Source of the DNA: Actinomycetota bacterium
Lineage (GTDB): Bacteria > Actinomycetota > Actinomycetes > Mycobacteriales > Micromonosporaceae
Direction of reading: 5' to 3'
NCBI GenBank assembly: GCA_005885555.1
Contig: VAWN01000037.1
Location: forward strand, 85,712-130,396
Length of the DNA stretch: 44,685 nucleotides
A program made the position numbers and the translations under genes. This document shows, piece after piece, positions 9,126 to 17,718 of the stretch (position 1 is its first letter; each line of letters begins with the position of its first letter). Under the pieces are notes generated by a model that was not told the DNA's origin, searched no databases, and saw only the letters and a program-made list of their open reading frames with translations.

Positions 9126-10193
9126 TTAAGGCTGGTCGAGCGCGCCGCGGATGACCGACATGACCTCGTCGAGCGTGCCGTCCGCGGTGAACCCGGCAGC
9201 CAGCCGGTGCCCGCCGCCGCCCAGCCCGACGGCGACCGCGGCGACGTCGACGCCGCCCTTGGACCGCAGCGAGACCGTCCACTCCTCCGCGCCGGCCTGC
9301 TTGAGGACGCAGGCGACGTCCGCCTCCTCGGCGACCCGTACCGCGTCGATGAGCCCTTCCAGGACGTGCCGCGGCTGGCCGTGTCGCTCCAGGTCGGCCA
9401 GGGTCGCGAAGGACCAGACCAGCCCCCGGCCGGCGGCCGCGTCGGCCTCGAAGGTGGCGCGGGCGAGCACGTCGCCGTACAGCTTCATGGCGCCGAACGG
9501 CCGGCTGTCGAAAAGCCGACGGGAGATCTCCGCGGGGCGCAGGCCGGTGGCGAGCAGCCGGGCGGCCAGCTCGTGTACCGCCGGCGTGGTCAGGTCGAAC
9601 TTGAACGACCCGGTGTCGGTGGACAGCGCCACGTAGAGGCACTCGGCGATCTGCTGGTCCAGCGGTACCCCGAGCCGGCGCAGCAGCTCCTCGACCACCA
9701 CCGAGGTCGCCGCCGCCCGCGGGTCGACCAGATGGATCGTGCCGAAGCGGGTGTTCGAGGCGTGGTGGTCCACCACGATGCTGGTACCGGCGGTGTCCAG
9801 CCGGTCGGCGAGCTCGCCGAGCCGCGCCGCGCTCGCCGCGTCGAAGCAGACGAGCAGGTCCGGCGCAGCCGGTGCGGTGGCCGGATCGACCAGCAGCTCC
9901 GACCCGGGCAGCTGGTCGAACGGCGGGGTCAGCTCGAACGGGGCCGGAAACGTCGCCCGTACCGGCAGCCCCGCGCGCACCAACCCCAGGCCGCAGCCGA
10001 GCATGCTGCCCAGCGCGTCGCCGTCGGGGTTGACGTGGCAGACGAGCAGGATGTCCGGATCGGCGGGCAGGTCGCGGACGGCCGAGAGGGCGGCGGTCCA
10101 GTCCTCCTCGGCGATCGGTCCGGCCGGTGCGGTCGGTCCGATCGCACCGACCGCACCGGCCGATAACGCCGCGACCTGCGCCGCCCGGGTCAC
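9126..10193 (-). CDS. nrnA: DHH/DHHA1 phosphoesterase (NrnA-like oligoribonuclease/pAp phosphatase)
   Basis: Member of the bifunctional oligoribonuclease and 3'-phosphoadenosine 5'-phosphate phosphatase family, which finishes RNA decay by degrading very short RNAs. Metal-binding motifs are HVNPDGDALGSML (about residues 53-65), LVCFDAAS and the DHH motif in IVVDHHASNTRF. The C-terminal DHHA1 domain has GGGGHRLAAG. The 355-aa protein has an Ala/Gly/Pro-rich N-terminal stretch (residues 5-30) encoded by a long inverted repeat. GTG 10193 overlaps the rbfA stop as GTGA, so the two are translationally coupled. An rbfA-nrnA pair is common in Gram-positives. Confidence 0.92.
   Translation of the reverse strand: MTRAAQVAALSAGAVGAIGPTAPAGPIAEEDWTAALSAVRDLPADPDILLVCHVNPDGDALGSMLGCGLGLVRAGLPVRATFPAPFELTPPFDQLPGSELLVDPATAPAAPDLLVCFDAASAARLGELADRLDTAGTSIVVDHHASNTRFGTIHLVDPRAAATSVVVEELLRRLGVPLDQQIAECLYVALSTDTGSFKFDLTTPAVHELAARLLATGLRPAEISRRLFDSRPFGAMKLYGDVLARATFEADAAAGRGLVWSFATLADLERHGQPRHVLEGLIDAVRVAEEADVACVLKQAGAEEWTVSLRSKGGVDVAAVAVGLGGGGHRLAAGFTADGTLDEVMSVIRGALDQP
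10121..10162. repeat. 17-bp perfect inverted repeat inside the 5' end of nrnA
   Basis: Arms 10121-10137 and 10146-10162 are exact reverse complements (CGGCCGGTGCGGTCGGT) around an 8-nt loop. It encodes the low-complexity GAVGAIGPTAPAG stretch of nrnA about 10-24 codons after its start. Confidence 0.75.
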
Positions 10194-10639
10194 CGTTCCT
10201 CGCCCGCGGGTACCTCGTCGGGCTCCTCCAGCTTGTACGGCTGGGGATCACCGGCGTAGTGCGCCCCGGCGGCCCGCCGGTGGATCTCGGCGTCGGACTC
10301 CCGGGCGGTGGCCAGCAGCTCGTCGATGTGCTTGGCGTGGTCCTGCACGTCGTCGAGGACGAAGCTGAGCGTCGGGGTGTACCGCAGCCCGAGCGCCTTG
10401 CCGACGGTGCTGCGCAGCAGGCCCTTGGCGCTCTCCAGGGCGGCGGCGGTGCCGGTCTTGGCGGCGGCGTCACCCAGGACCGTGTAGAAGACCGTGGCGT
10501 CGCGCAGGTCGGCGGTGATCCGCGCGTCGGTGATCGTGATCATGCCCAGTCGGGGGTCCTTGATCTGGGTACGCACGACGGTAGCGACCAGCTCCCGTAT
10601 GCGCTCGGCATGCCGACGTACCCGGGCCGGATCCGTCAT
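10190..10639 (-). CDS. rbfA: 30S ribosome-binding factor A
   Basis: KH-fold assembly factor that binds immature 30S subunits. The 149-aa protein begins MTDPARVRRHAERIRELVAT and has the family segments KDPRLGMITITDARITADLRDATVFYTVLG and LRYTPTLSFVLDDVQDHAKHI shortly after. ATG 10639 is preceded by a near-perfect GGAGGT site; a GTG at 10693 would add an unconserved leader overlapping the DUF503 stop. A short acidic C-terminal tail follows the domain. It overlaps nrnA by 4 nt and follows the DUF503 gene by about 50 nt. Confidence 0.95.
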   Translation of the reverse strand: MTDPARVRRHAERIRELVATVVRTQIKDPRLGMITITDARITADLRDATVFYTVLGDAAAKTGTAAALESAKGLLRSTVGKALGLRYTPTLSFVLDDVQDHAKHIDELLATARESDAEIHRRAAGAHYAGDPQPYKLEEPDEVPAGEER

Positions 10640-10692
10640 CTCGCACCTCCGACGACAAGTGACCAACTGTGCTGACACTACCCGGGTACCCA

Positions 10693-10986
10693 CTAATCGT
10701 CGTCGCCGTGCACCTGGCGGTGGACCCCCAGGACCTCCACCTCCGGGCGCCCCGCGACCAGCCGCTCGCAGGCGTCGAGTACCCGGCTGACCTGCGCATG
10801 TTCGGCCGCGATCGTGGCCACCCCGATCTCGGTACGGCCGTGCAGGTCGAGCGCGCCGACCTCGGCGGCGGCCACCTCGAAGCGGCGGAGCGCCGCGACG
10901 ATCGGCCGTACGTACGAGCGCTTGATCTTCAGCGACCGCGAGTCGCCCGGCAGCAACAGGTCGAAAACGGCCGTCCCGGTGTACAC
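10693..10986 (-). CDS. DUF503 (YlxP-like) protein
   Basis: Small cytoplasmic protein of 97 aa in the DUF503 family, known in Bacillus as YlxP and usually encoded between infB and rbfA. Recognised by MYTGTAVFDLLLPGDSRSLK, the KRSYVRPIVAALRRF segment and RTEIGVATIAAEHAQVSRVL. The family has a ferredoxin-like fold and is suspected to act in ribosome assembly, but its activity is not established. GTG 10986 has no Shine-Dalgarno; instead a -10-like TACCGT lies exactly 6 nt upstream, so a leaderless message is likely. rbfA follows on the same strand. Confidence 0.9.
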   Translation of the reverse strand: MYTGTAVFDLLLPGDSRSLKIKRSYVRPIVAALRRFEVAAAEVGALDLHGRTEIGVATIAAEHAQVSRVLDACERLVAGRPEVEVLGVHRQVHGDDD

Positions 10987-10998
10987 GAGAGCACGGTA
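10987..10998 (-). promoter_or_regulatory. Leaderless promoter -10 for the DUF503-rbfA-nrnA operon
   Basis: TACCGT at 10993-10998 followed by 6 nt and GTG on the minus strand. This spacing puts the transcript start at or next to the start codon. Confidence 0.55.
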
Positions 10999-11031
10999 GC
11001 GGGCTCAGCTTCCGCGCCGCGGGCAGGCGGC
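10998..11031. repeat. Dispersed intergenic repeat, copy B
   Basis: Inverted copy of 7311-7356: on the minus strand GCCGCCTGCCCG, one base, then GGCGCGGAAGCTGAGCC. It lies just upstream of the DUF503 promoter. Confidence 0.6.
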
Positions 11032-11072
11032 CGACGGCGGCCCCCGGACCGCGGCGAAGGCCACGAGCGACG

Positions 11073-11122
11073 AGATCTTGGACACTTGTACCCCGTGGTT
11101 GGGGTGTAAGCGTCCAAGATCT
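11073..11122. repeat. Long intergenic hairpin (22-position arms, 6-nt loop)
   Basis: Arms 11073-11094 and 11101-11122 pair along their length. The outer 11 bp (AGATCTTGGAC with its complement) are perfect. Then come one A-C mismatch, CTT/AAG, two G-U pairs as plus-strand RNA, and ACCCC/GGGGT closing on GTGGTT. It stands 28 nt after the stop of the gene at 11151. It could be a terminator, but there is no T-tract. It resembles repetitive extragenic palindromes, which would need genome-wide copies to confirm. Confidence 0.75.
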
Positions 11123-11150
11123 AGTCCGAAGTGCACAGGCGGCCCCGGGC

Positions 11151-11531
11151 TCAGCCCAGGTGGGCGACGATCACCGGTTCGGGTTCGCGGGGGATCTCCG
11201 CCGCGCCGGCTCCGGCGCGGGGCAGCGGCCGGCGCGGGTCGCTGGAGGCCGAGCTGCCGCCGCGACCCTGGTAGATCATCAGGCCGTTGACCGGATCCGG
11301 TACCGCGTCCAGCGCCGCGGTCACGGCCGGCAGCCGGCGGAAGGCGTGCCACGCGTCGGCGTCGCGGAAGGCGATCTCGAAGATCACGCCCCAGGAGTGC
11401 CGCTGCCAGTCCCAGTCGCAGCCGCCGTTGGTGATCGACGCCTCGATGAGCGCAGCCCCGTGGGCGGCGCGCCACTGCTCGGCGGAGAACGCGCCGTCCA
11501 GTACCTCGATGGACCACCAGTACTTCGACAC
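11151..11531 (-). CDS. Conserved hypothetical protein (126 aa)
   Basis: I cannot assign a function. From GTG 11531 the protein begins MSKYWWSIEVLDGAFSAEQW and has a compact alpha/beta-looking core to about residue 95 (GVIFEIAFRDADAWHAFRRL, then PAVTAALDAVPDPVNGLMIY), followed by a Pro/Ala/Gly-rich tail. Charge is balanced, with no signal or membrane segment. The core has the feel of a ferredoxin-like small domain. A longer frame to 11810 lies inside the methyltransferase gene and has the wrong codon pattern. A -10-like TACCGT is 9 nt upstream of the GTG, so it may have its own near-leaderless promoter. The upstream methyltransferase gene ends 22 nt away. Confidence 0.65.
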   Translation of the reverse strand: MSKYWWSIEVLDGAFSAEQWRAAHGAALIEASITNGGCDWDWQRHSWGVIFEIAFRDADAWHAFRRLPAVTAALDAVPDPVNGLMIYQGRGGSSASSDPRRPLPRAGAGAAEIPREPEPVIVAHLG

Positions 11532-11553
11532 GGTGCCCCGACGGTAGCGCGCG

Positions 11554-12543
11554 CTACTTTCGGGCGACCAGAACGTCACGCAGGATTGCCTGATCCACCC
11601 GATGGGACAAGTCCGGGTACTCCACGACAGAAAGTCCGTTATCGGCCAGTACCGCCGCGGCGTCGCCGCGGCTGACCACGTGGGTGTTCCACGAGATGCC
11701 CAGCGCGCCGCCGTCGGCGAGCAGCTCGACCCAGACCGGTACCGCGGCGCGCAGCAGGTCGAGCGGCCCCCGGCTACGGGTACCGGCCGCGTGGCTGCCG
11801 TGCGCAACACCGTACGGCGCGTCGGCGACGATCACGTCGGCGCACCGGGCCTTGAGGAACTGCCGAGCGTCGAGGGTGTCGGCGTGGAACATGGTCACCG
11901 TCTGGCGAGCCGCGACGGTCGCCTCGAACCGGCGGGCGACCAGGCGCCGCTCCCGCCGTACCGGATGCAGCTCGGCCCGGTGCTTGAGCCGCTTGCGTCG
12001 CAGGTACGTCTTCAGGAAGGCGGCATAGGCGTCGACCTCCTTGCCGTCGCGCTCGATGCCCACCGCGTGGTACCCGTACCGCAGCGCCTGGTTCAGCGTG
12101 GTACCCCGGCCGCACAACGGATCCAGCACGGTCAGCTGCCGGTCCAGCATGCCGTGGGCCGCCTTGCCGGCCAGTACCGTCACGTTCAACAGCAGCCGGG
12201 TGAACTGCTCGTTGGTCTTGCCGGCGTACTTCGGGATCGTGATCAGGTCGTCGTCGAACCACGCCAGCGGGCTGAGCTCCACCGGCCGCAACAGGTCACC
12301 GACGATCTCGAACAGCGCATAGGCCGACGAGAGGTTGCTCAGGTAGGCGACGTCCTCCCGGGTCAGCGACGCCTCGAAGAGCACGTACGGTACCCCGCCC
12401 AGCCGCTCCTCGACGATCCCGGACAGCGGGGCGGACAGCACGGTACCGCCGAAGATCTCCAGCTCCGCGCAGGTCAACCGGATCGCGGAGTCGGCGTACA
12501 CCCGGTTCGTCGACGGAGCGATGAGCAGCGCGTACCGGGACAT
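11554..12543 (-). CDS. SAM-dependent methyltransferase, RNA guanine-N2 (TRM11/RlmL-like) type
   Basis: Rossmann-fold methyltransferase of the UPF0020 group. Motif I is LDPLCGRGTTLNQAL (about residues 143-157), the acidic strand is VGIERDGKEVDAY, and the catalytic loop is VIVADAPYGV (about 240-249), matching the (N/D)PPY-type motif used to methylate exocyclic amines of guanine or adenine in RNA or DNA. The N-terminal 110 residues may serve substrate binding; a THUMP domain is not obvious. Substrate is therefore only inferred. ATG 12543 has TATTAT 6 nt upstream and no Shine-Dalgarno, suggesting a leaderless transcript starting just after the infB terminator. Confidence 0.8.
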   Translation of the reverse strand: MSRYALLIAPSTNRVYADSAIRLTCAELEIFGGTVLSAPLSGIVEERLGGVPYVLFEASLTREDVAYLSNLSSAYALFEIVGDLLRPVELSPLAWFDDDLITIPKYAGKTNEQFTRLLLNVTVLAGKAAHGMLDRQLTVLDPLCGRGTTLNQALRYGYHAVGIERDGKEVDAYAAFLKTYLRRKRLKHRAELHPVRRERRLVARRFEATVAARQTVTMFHADTLDARQFLKARCADVIVADAPYGVAHGSHAAGTRSRGPLDLLRAAVPVWVELLADGGALGISWNTHVVSRGDAAAVLADNGLSVVEYPDLSHRVDQAILRDVLVARK

Positions 12544-12555
12544 CCGAGAATAATA
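12544..12555 (-). promoter_or_regulatory. Leaderless promoter -10 for the methyltransferase gene
   Basis: TATTAT (12550-12555) is followed by TCTCGG and ATG. The hexamer overlaps the T-rich tail of the infB terminator hairpin. Confidence 0.6.
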
Positions 12556-12580
12556 AGGGGCGCCTTCCGGCGCCCCTTAT
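12553..12580 (-). terminator. Intrinsic terminator of infB
   Basis: Perfect 12-bp stem (ATAAGGGGCGCC and its complement) with a 4-nt loop directly after the infB stop, followed on the minus strand by TATTCT. It is the most canonical terminator in the window. Confidence 0.85.
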
Positions 12581-12582
12581 CC

Positions 12583-15540
12583 TCACGCGCGCGGCTTCTC
12601 CTTCATCTCGTATGTCTCGATGAGGTCGCCGACCCTGATGTCGTTGTAGTTGCCGAGCGTCAGACCGCACTCGAAGCCCTCGCGGACCTCGGTCGCATCG
12701 TCCTTGAACCGCTTGAGCGAGGAGATGGTGACGCTCTCCGCCACCACCGCGCCGTCGCGCAGCAACCGGGCCCGGGCATTGCGCCGGATGAGCCCGGACC
12801 GGACGATGCAGCCGGCGATGTTGCCGATCTTGGACGAGCGGAACACTTCGCGGATCTCCGCGCTGCCCTGCTCGACCTCCTCGTACTCCGGCTTGAGCAG
12901 ACCCTTGAGCGCCGCCTCGACCTCTTCGATGGCCTGGTAGATGACCGTGTAGTAACGGATCTCCACGCCCTCGCGGTCGGCGTACTCGCGGACCTTGCCC
13001 TCGGCCCGCACGTTGAACCCGATGATGATCGCGTCCGACGCGCTGGCCAGGTTGACGTCGTCCTGGGTGACCCCACCGACGCCCCGGTGAATGATCTTGA
13101 GCTGGACCTCGTCGGCAACCTCGATCTTGACGAGGGCATCCTCCAGGGCCTCCACCGAACCGGAGACGTCGCCCTTGAGGATGAGGTTGAGCGTGGTCTT
13201 CTCGCCCTCCTTGATCCGGTCGAGCAGGTTCTCCAGGGTGACGCGACCGCCGCGGTTGGCGATCTGCGCGGCGCGGTCGCGGGCCTGCCGCTGCTCGGCG
13301 ATCTGCCGGGCGGTGCGGTCCTCGCGCACGGCGAGGAACGTGTCGCCGGCACCGGGTACCGCGGTCAGCCCGAGCACCTGTACCGGACGCGCCGGGCCTG
13401 CCTCGGGTACCGGCTGGCCGTTCTCGTCGAGCATGGCCCGGACGCGACCGTGCGCGTCGCCGGCCACGATCGCGTCGCCGACCCGCAGGGTGCCCTGGTT
13501 GACCAGCACCGTCGCCACCGGACCCCGGCCGCGGTCGAGGTGCGCCTCGATCGCGATGCCCTGGGCCTGCCCGTCGACCGGAGCCCGCAGGTCCAGTGCC
13601 GCGTCGGCGGTCAGCAGTACCGCTTCGAGCAGCGCGTCGATGTTGATCCGGCTCTTGGCGGAGATGTTCACGAACATCGTCTCGCCGCCGTACTCCTCGG
13701 CGACCAGCCCGTACTCGGTCAACTGCTGGCGTACCTTGTCGGGGTTCGCCTCCGGCTTGTCGATCTTGTTGACCGCCACGACGATCGGTACCTCGGCCGC
13801 CTTGGCGTGGTTGAGCGCCTCGATGGTCTGCGGCATCACGCCGTCGTCGGCCGCGACGACCAGGACCACGATGTCGGTGGCCTGGGCACCGCGGGCACGC
13901 ATGGCGGTGAACGCCTCGTGGCCCGGGGTGTCGATGAACGTGATCGCCCGGTCGTGGCCGTCGTGCCCGACGTGCACCTGGTAGGCACCGATGTGCTGGG
14001 TGATGCCACCGGCCTCGCCGGCCACCAGGTTGCTGGACCGGATCGCGTCGAGCAGCTTGGTCTTGCCGTGGTCGACGTGACCCATGACCGTGACCACCGG
14101 CGGCCGGGTGACCAGCCGGTCCTCGGCGACGTCGGCGTCGAGGTCGATGTCGAACCGGGCGAGCAGCTCCCGGTCCTCCTCCTCGCGGGTGACGATCTGC
14201 ACCTCGAAGCCCAGGTGCTCGCCGAGGAGCAGCAGGGTGTCGTCGGTGCAGGACTGGGTCGCGGTCACCATCTCGCCCAGGTTGAACATCTCCTGGACCA
14301 GCGAGCCGGGGTTGGCGTTGATCCGCTCGGCGAAGTCGGACAGCGACGCGCCACGCGGCAGCCGGACCACCTGGCCCTGACCACGCGGAGCGCCCGAGCT
14401 CATCGTCGGGGCGGACAGGTTGTCGAACTCCTGGCGCCGCTGCTTCTTCGACTTGCGGCCGCGGGTCGGCTTGCCGCCCGGACGGCCGAACGCGCCGGCC
14501 GCACCGCCGCCGCGGCCACGCCCGCCGCCACCCGGCCGGCCCGCGCCCGCGGTGCCCGCGCCGGGACCGCCGCCACCGCCGGGACCGCCGCGGAAGCCAC
14601 CGCCTCCGCCGCCGCCCGCACCACCGGGACCGCCGCGGTAACCGCCGCCACCGCCGCCACCGCCACCGGGGCCGCCGCTGCGGTAACCGCCGCCACCGCC
14701 ACCGCCACCGGGACCACCGCCACCGGGACCGCCGCGGAAGCCACCGCCACCACCGGGACGTCCGGCGCCGCCGGGACCGCCCGGACGCGCCGGCCGGTCG
14801 GGACGGTCACCCGGGCGGCCGGGACGCTGGGTCGGCATCTGCGACGGGGTCGGCCGCGGGCCGCCCATCGACGCGGGGTTCGGCCGGGGCGGCATGGACG
14901 CCGGGTTGGGCCGGGGCATCCCGGCCGGGCTCGGCCGGCTGCCGCCGCCGACGCCGAAGGGGTTGTTGCCGGCACGCGGCGGCCGCGCGCCACCGGGCCG
15001 GGGAGCCGCCGGGGTACCCGGACCACCCGGCCGGCCGGCTCCCGGTGTCGCGGCCGGCCGCGGCGGTGCCGGTCCGGGCCGCGGCGGCGCCGCCGGGGTA
15101 CCGGCCGCGGGCGGCTCGGGCAGCGGCCGCTGCCGTGCCTGCTGGGCAGCCTTGACGGTTGCCTCCTGCTCAGCCTTGAGGGCCGCCGCGCGTGCCTCGG
15201 CCGCAGCGACCTCGATGTCATGGGCGCTCGCCGGCTTGACGACCGGCGGCGTGGTTGGAACGGGTGCCTTCTTCGCCGGCGCCCTCTTCGGCGGGGCGGG
15301 TCGGGCGGATACCCGGGGTTCGCCTGCGGGTGCCGCCGGCGCCGATGCCACGGGTGCCGGCGCCGGAGCCGGTGCGGTACCGGCCTCTAGCGCGGCCCGG
15401 AGCCGACGCGCGACGGGAGCCTCGACGGTACTCGACGCGGACTTGACGAACTCACCCATCTCCTTGAGCTTGGCGAGCACGGTCTTGCTCTCGACGCCGA
15501 GCTCCTTCGCCAGCTCGTGTACGCGGGCCTTGCCTGCCAC
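12583..15540 (-). CDS. infB: Translation initiation factor IF-2
   Basis: GTPase that brings fMet-tRNA to the 30S subunit and promotes subunit joining. The N-terminal IF2_N domain ([20 protein letters not shown]) is followed by Pro/Ala-rich and very Gly-rich low-complexity sequence to about residue 400, including FRGGPGG and YRGGPGG repeats. The G domain starts with GHVDHGK near 487, then DTPGHEAF and NKID, followed by domains II, III and the tRNA-binding C-terminal domain. Total 985 aa, long as usual for actinobacteria. GTG 15540 is chosen over GTG 15552 because it gives the standard N-terminus and has AGGAG 5 nt upstream. Confidence 0.97.
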   Translation of the reverse strand: MAGKARVHELAKELGVESKTVLAKLKEMGEFVKSASSTVEAPVARRLRAALEAGTAPAPAPAPVASAPAAPAGEPRVSARPAPPKRAPAKKAPVPTTPPVVKPASAHDIEVAAAEARAAALKAEQEATVKAAQQARQRPLPEPPAAGTPAAPPRPGPAPPRPAATPGAGRPGGPGTPAAPRPGGARPPRAGNNPFGVGGGSRPSPAGMPRPNPASMPPRPNPASMGGPRPTPSQMPTQRPGRPGDRPDRPARPGGPGGAGRPGGGGGFRGGPGGGGPGGGGGGGGYRSGGPGGGGGGGGGYRGGPGGAGGGGGGGFRGGPGGGGGPGAGTAGAGRPGGGGRGRGGGAAGAFGRPGGKPTRGRKSKKQRRQEFDNLSAPTMSSGAPRGQGQVVRLPRGASLSDFAERINANPGSLVQEMFNLGEMVTATQSCTDDTLLLLGEHLGFEVQIVTREEEDRELLARFDIDLDADVAEDRLVTRPPVVTVMGHVDHGKTKLLDAIRSSNLVAGEAGGITQHIGAYQVHVGHDGHDRAITFIDTPGHEAFTAMRARGAQATDIVVLVVAADDGVMPQTIEALNHAKAAEVPIVVAVNKIDKPEANPDKVRQQLTEYGLVAEEYGGETMFVNISAKSRINIDALLEAVLLTADAALDLRAPVDGQAQGIAIEAHLDRGRGPVATVLVNQGTLRVGDAIVAGDAHGRVRAMLDENGQPVPEAGPARPVQVLGLTAVPGAGDTFLAVREDRTARQIAEQRQARDRAAQIANRGGRVTLENLLDRIKEGEKTTLNLILKGDVSGSVEALEDALVKIEVADEVQLKIIHRGVGGVTQDDVNLASASDAIIIGFNVRAEGKVREYADREGVEIRYYTVIYQAIEEVEAALKGLLKPEYEEVEQGSAEIREVFRSSKIGNIAGCIVRSGLIRRNARARLLRDGAVVAESVTISSLKRFKDDATEVREGFECGLTLGNYNDIRVGDLIETYEMKEKPRA

Positions 15541-15623
15541 TGCACTCCTCACTCCGAGGCCGCGCGGGCAGGTACCCGCGGCGACCTCACTCCTGCACTT
15601 GAAGCCTGATCATTGCGGCGACT

Positions 15624-15965
15624 TCATCGTGTGCTCATGTCGGTCGTCCTACCTTGCGGTCGTGCGGGGTTCGCGGCCCCGCCGGGTTTCCCGGGCTTTG
15701 CGAGCAACGCGGCCAGCGGTCCGGTGTCGACGACACCGGAGACACGCAGCGCGCGCCCGAAGGCGCGCTTGCGCTCCGCCAGTGCGAGGCAAACCGGGTC
15801 GGGATGCAGATGCGCTCCCCTGCCCGGCCGGATGCGCGCCGGGTCAGGTTCGAGGACGATCGTCTCGTCCTCTCGCGCAACCGCGACGACTCGCAGCAAC
15901 TCGGAGGCTTGGGCACGCTTCCGGCAACCCACGCAGGTGCGTACCGGAGACGCGCCGCGTACCAC
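15624..15965 (-). CDS. ylxR: YlxR family RNA-binding protein (DUF448)
   Basis: Small basic nucleic-acid-binding protein nearly always encoded between nusA and infB. The signature RTCVGCRKRAQASELLRVVA occupies residues 9-28, followed by HLHPDPVCLALAERKRAFG and an Arg/Pro-rich tail. The 113-aa length is normal. Known work links YlxR to RNA binding and possible regulation, but the biochemical role is unsettled. GTG 15965 is 9 nt after the nusA stop, so it shares the rimP-nusA transcript. Confidence 0.93.
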   Translation of the reverse strand: MVRGASPVRTCVGCRKRAQASELLRVVAVAREDETIVLEPDPARIRPGRGAHLHPDPVCLALAERKRAFGRALRVSGVVDTGPLAALLAKPGKPGGAANPARPQGRTTDMSTR

Positions 15966-15974
15966 TGAGAAAGT

Positions 15975-17018
15975 CTACCCCGCCGCCTCGGCGTGAGCCG
16001 AGCCGTGGTGCCCTGCTCCGCCGGCCGCCGGTGTGCCGTCCGCGGATGCCGCGTCCGAACGGATGTCGATCCGCCATCCGGTCAACCTGGCCGCCAACCG
16101 GGCATTCTGTCCCTCACGACCGATGGCCAGCGAAAGCTGATAGTCCGGTACCGTGACCCGCGCCGCACGGGTCGCCGCATCGACGACCTCGACGCGCAGC
16201 GCCTTGGCCGGCGACAACGCGTTGCCGACGAACGTCGCGGGGTCGTCGGACCAGTCGATGATGTCGATTTTTTCGCCATGCAGTTCGCTCATCACCGCGC
16301 GGACCCGCTGCCCCATCGGCCCGATGCAGGCACCCTTGGCGTTCACCCCGGGTTGGGTCGACCGTACCGCGATCTTCGTCCGGTGGCCGGCTTCCCGCGC
16401 GATGGCGGCGATCTCGACGGTGCCGTCGGCGATCTCCGGTACCTCCAGCGCGAACAGCTTCTTCACCAGCCCCGGATGCGAGCGGGACAGGGTGATCTGC
16501 GGCCCGCGGAAGCCCTTGGCCACGTGCACCACCACGGCCTTCAGGCGCATGCCGTGCTCGTAGACCTCGCCGGGTACCTGTTCCGGGGCGGGCAGCACCG
16601 CCTCCAGCTTGCCCAGGTCGACGGTGACGATGCCCTTCTCGGCGCGCGCCTCGTGTGCCTGTACCACGCCGGTGACCAGGTCGCCGTCGCGGCCGGCGTA
16701 CTCCCCGAAGTGCACCTCGTCGGTCGCCTCGCGCAGCCGTTGCAGGATCACCTGCTTGGCGGTCATCGCGGCGATCCGGCCGAAGTCGTGCGGGGTGTCG
16801 TCGTACTCCCGCGCCACGTGGCCCTCGCCGTCGAGCTCCTGGGCGTAGACCGTGGCCACGCCGGTCTTGCGGTCGATCTCCACCCGCGCGTGCGGGTTAG
16901 CGCCTTCGGTGTGCCGGTACGCGGTGAGCAGCGCCGTCTCGATCGCGGCGAGGATCGTCTCGTACGGGATCTCCCGCTCGCGCTCCAGCGCGCGGAGGGC
17001 CGCGAGGTCGATGTTCAC
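15975..17018 (-). CDS. nusA: Transcription termination/antitermination factor NusA
   Basis: RNA polymerase-associated elongation factor. The N-terminal polymerase-binding domain (about 1-110, [20 protein letters not shown]) is followed by an S1 domain (about 115-185), KH1 (about 205-275, with [18 protein letters not shown]) and KH2 (about 280-330, with [19 protein letters not shown]). A short Ala/Gly/His tail ends the 347-aa protein. It lacks the C-terminal acidic repeats of the E. coli protein, as usual in actinobacteria. GTG 17018 overlaps the rimP stop as GTGA, with GAGGAG just before it. Confidence 0.96.
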   Translation of the reverse strand: MNIDLAALRALEREREIPYETILAAIETALLTAYRHTEGANPHARVEIDRKTGVATVYAQELDGEGHVAREYDDTPHDFGRIAAMTAKQVILQRLREATDEVHFGEYAGRDGDLVTGVVQAHEARAEKGIVTVDLGKLEAVLPAPEQVPGEVYEHGMRLKAVVVHVAKGFRGPQITLSRSHPGLVKKLFALEVPEIADGTVEIAAIAREAGHRTKIAVRSTQPGVNAKGACIGPMGQRVRAVMSELHGEKIDIIDWSDDPATFVGNALSPAKALRVEVVDAATRAARVTVPDYQLSLAIGREGQNARLAARLTGWRIDIRSDAASADGTPAAGGAGHHGSAHAEAAG

Positions 17019-17629
17019 TCCTCGTCCTCCTCATCGTCGTCGGGCTCGTCGAGCTCCCCCGGCTCGTCGATGCGCCCGAACTCGATCTGCACCCGGCCCG
17101 GTCCCAGGTCCGGATAGCGCCATCCGTGCCGGACGCCGTCGATCTCCAGGACGATCCCCGTCTCGTCCGCCTCGACCAGCCGTCCGGTGAGCTGGCGCTC
17201 CCCCGCCGTCACCGCGATCAGGCGCCCGATGTTACGGCGCCAGTGGCGCGGCTGGGTCAACGGCCGGTCCACGCCCGGCGAGCTGACCTCCAGCACGTAC
17301 TCCCGTTCGCTGAAGTCGCCGCCGGTCTCCTCCGCGGCGTCCAGCGCGGCGGAGATGTCGCGCGACAGGTCCGCCACCGCGTCGAGGCTGACCCCCTGGT
17401 CGCCGTCGACGGTGATGCGCAGCACGTGCCGGCGCCCGGCGCGGGAGACCGACAGCTCCTCGAGGTCGTACCCCGCCGCCTCGACGACCGGCCCGATCAC
17501 CTCGCGCAGCCGGGCGCGTTGCGCGGCGAGGTCGCCGGAGGCACCGAACCCGGACACGCGGGCCGGACGCGTCGATACCCGACGCCCGGTGCCCGGCGCC
17601 CGTCCGGCGGCGTGATCCCGACGGACCAT
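17015..17629 (-). CDS. rimP: Ribosome maturation factor RimP
   Basis: Assembly factor for the 30S subunit. Core segments are [40 protein letters not shown] and [17 protein letters not shown] (about residues 100-120), followed by an SH3-like C-terminal domain and an acidic tail ([11 protein letters not shown]). ATG 17629 is fixed by a strong GGAGGT site; the frame continues open far upstream without conservation. The 204-aa length includes an N-terminal extension of about 25 residues. It is the first gene of rimP-nusA-ylxR-infB and has a structured leader. Confidence 0.94.
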   Translation of the reverse strand: MVRRDHAAGRAPGTGRRVSTRPARVSGFGASGDLAAQRARLREVIGPVVEAAGYDLEELSVSRAGRRHVLRITVDGDQGVSLDAVADLSRDISAALDAAEETGGDFSEREYVLEVSSPGVDRPLTQPRHWRRNIGRLIAVTAGERQLTGRLVEADETGIVLEIDGVRHGWRYPDLGPGRVQIEFGRIDEPGELDEPDDDEEDEE

Positions 17630-17655
17630 CGCGCACCTCCGATCTTCACGTGTCC

Positions 17656-17718
17656 GACCCGAGCGGGTCCGCCGAAGCGGACAGACCGACGCGCCGCCCG
17701 GGGTTGCCGCGGGCGGCG
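17656..17718 (-). promoter_or_regulatory. Structured leader of rimP-nusA-ylxR-infB
   Basis: Reading toward rimP there are three hairpins. The first has a 9-bp stem, 9-nt loop (17692-17718). The second is GTCCGC-TTCG-GCGGAC, a cUUCGg tetraloop (17667-17682). The third is GACCCG-CT-CGGGTC (17656-17669). The second and third share 17667-17669 and cannot form together. The SD lies about 20 nt further on. An attenuator-like role is inferred only. Confidence 0.5.

Noticed and set aside
14500-14770. CRISPR-like or satellite repeat in infB
   Set aside because: The repetition is codon-level (Gly/Arg/Pro) in frame with IF-2; there are no unique spacers of constant length.
11602-15390. 1262-codon plus-strand ORF opposite the methyltransferase and infB genes
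   Set aside because: It spans two genes and their terminator on the other strand; composition is that of antisense GC-rich DNA.
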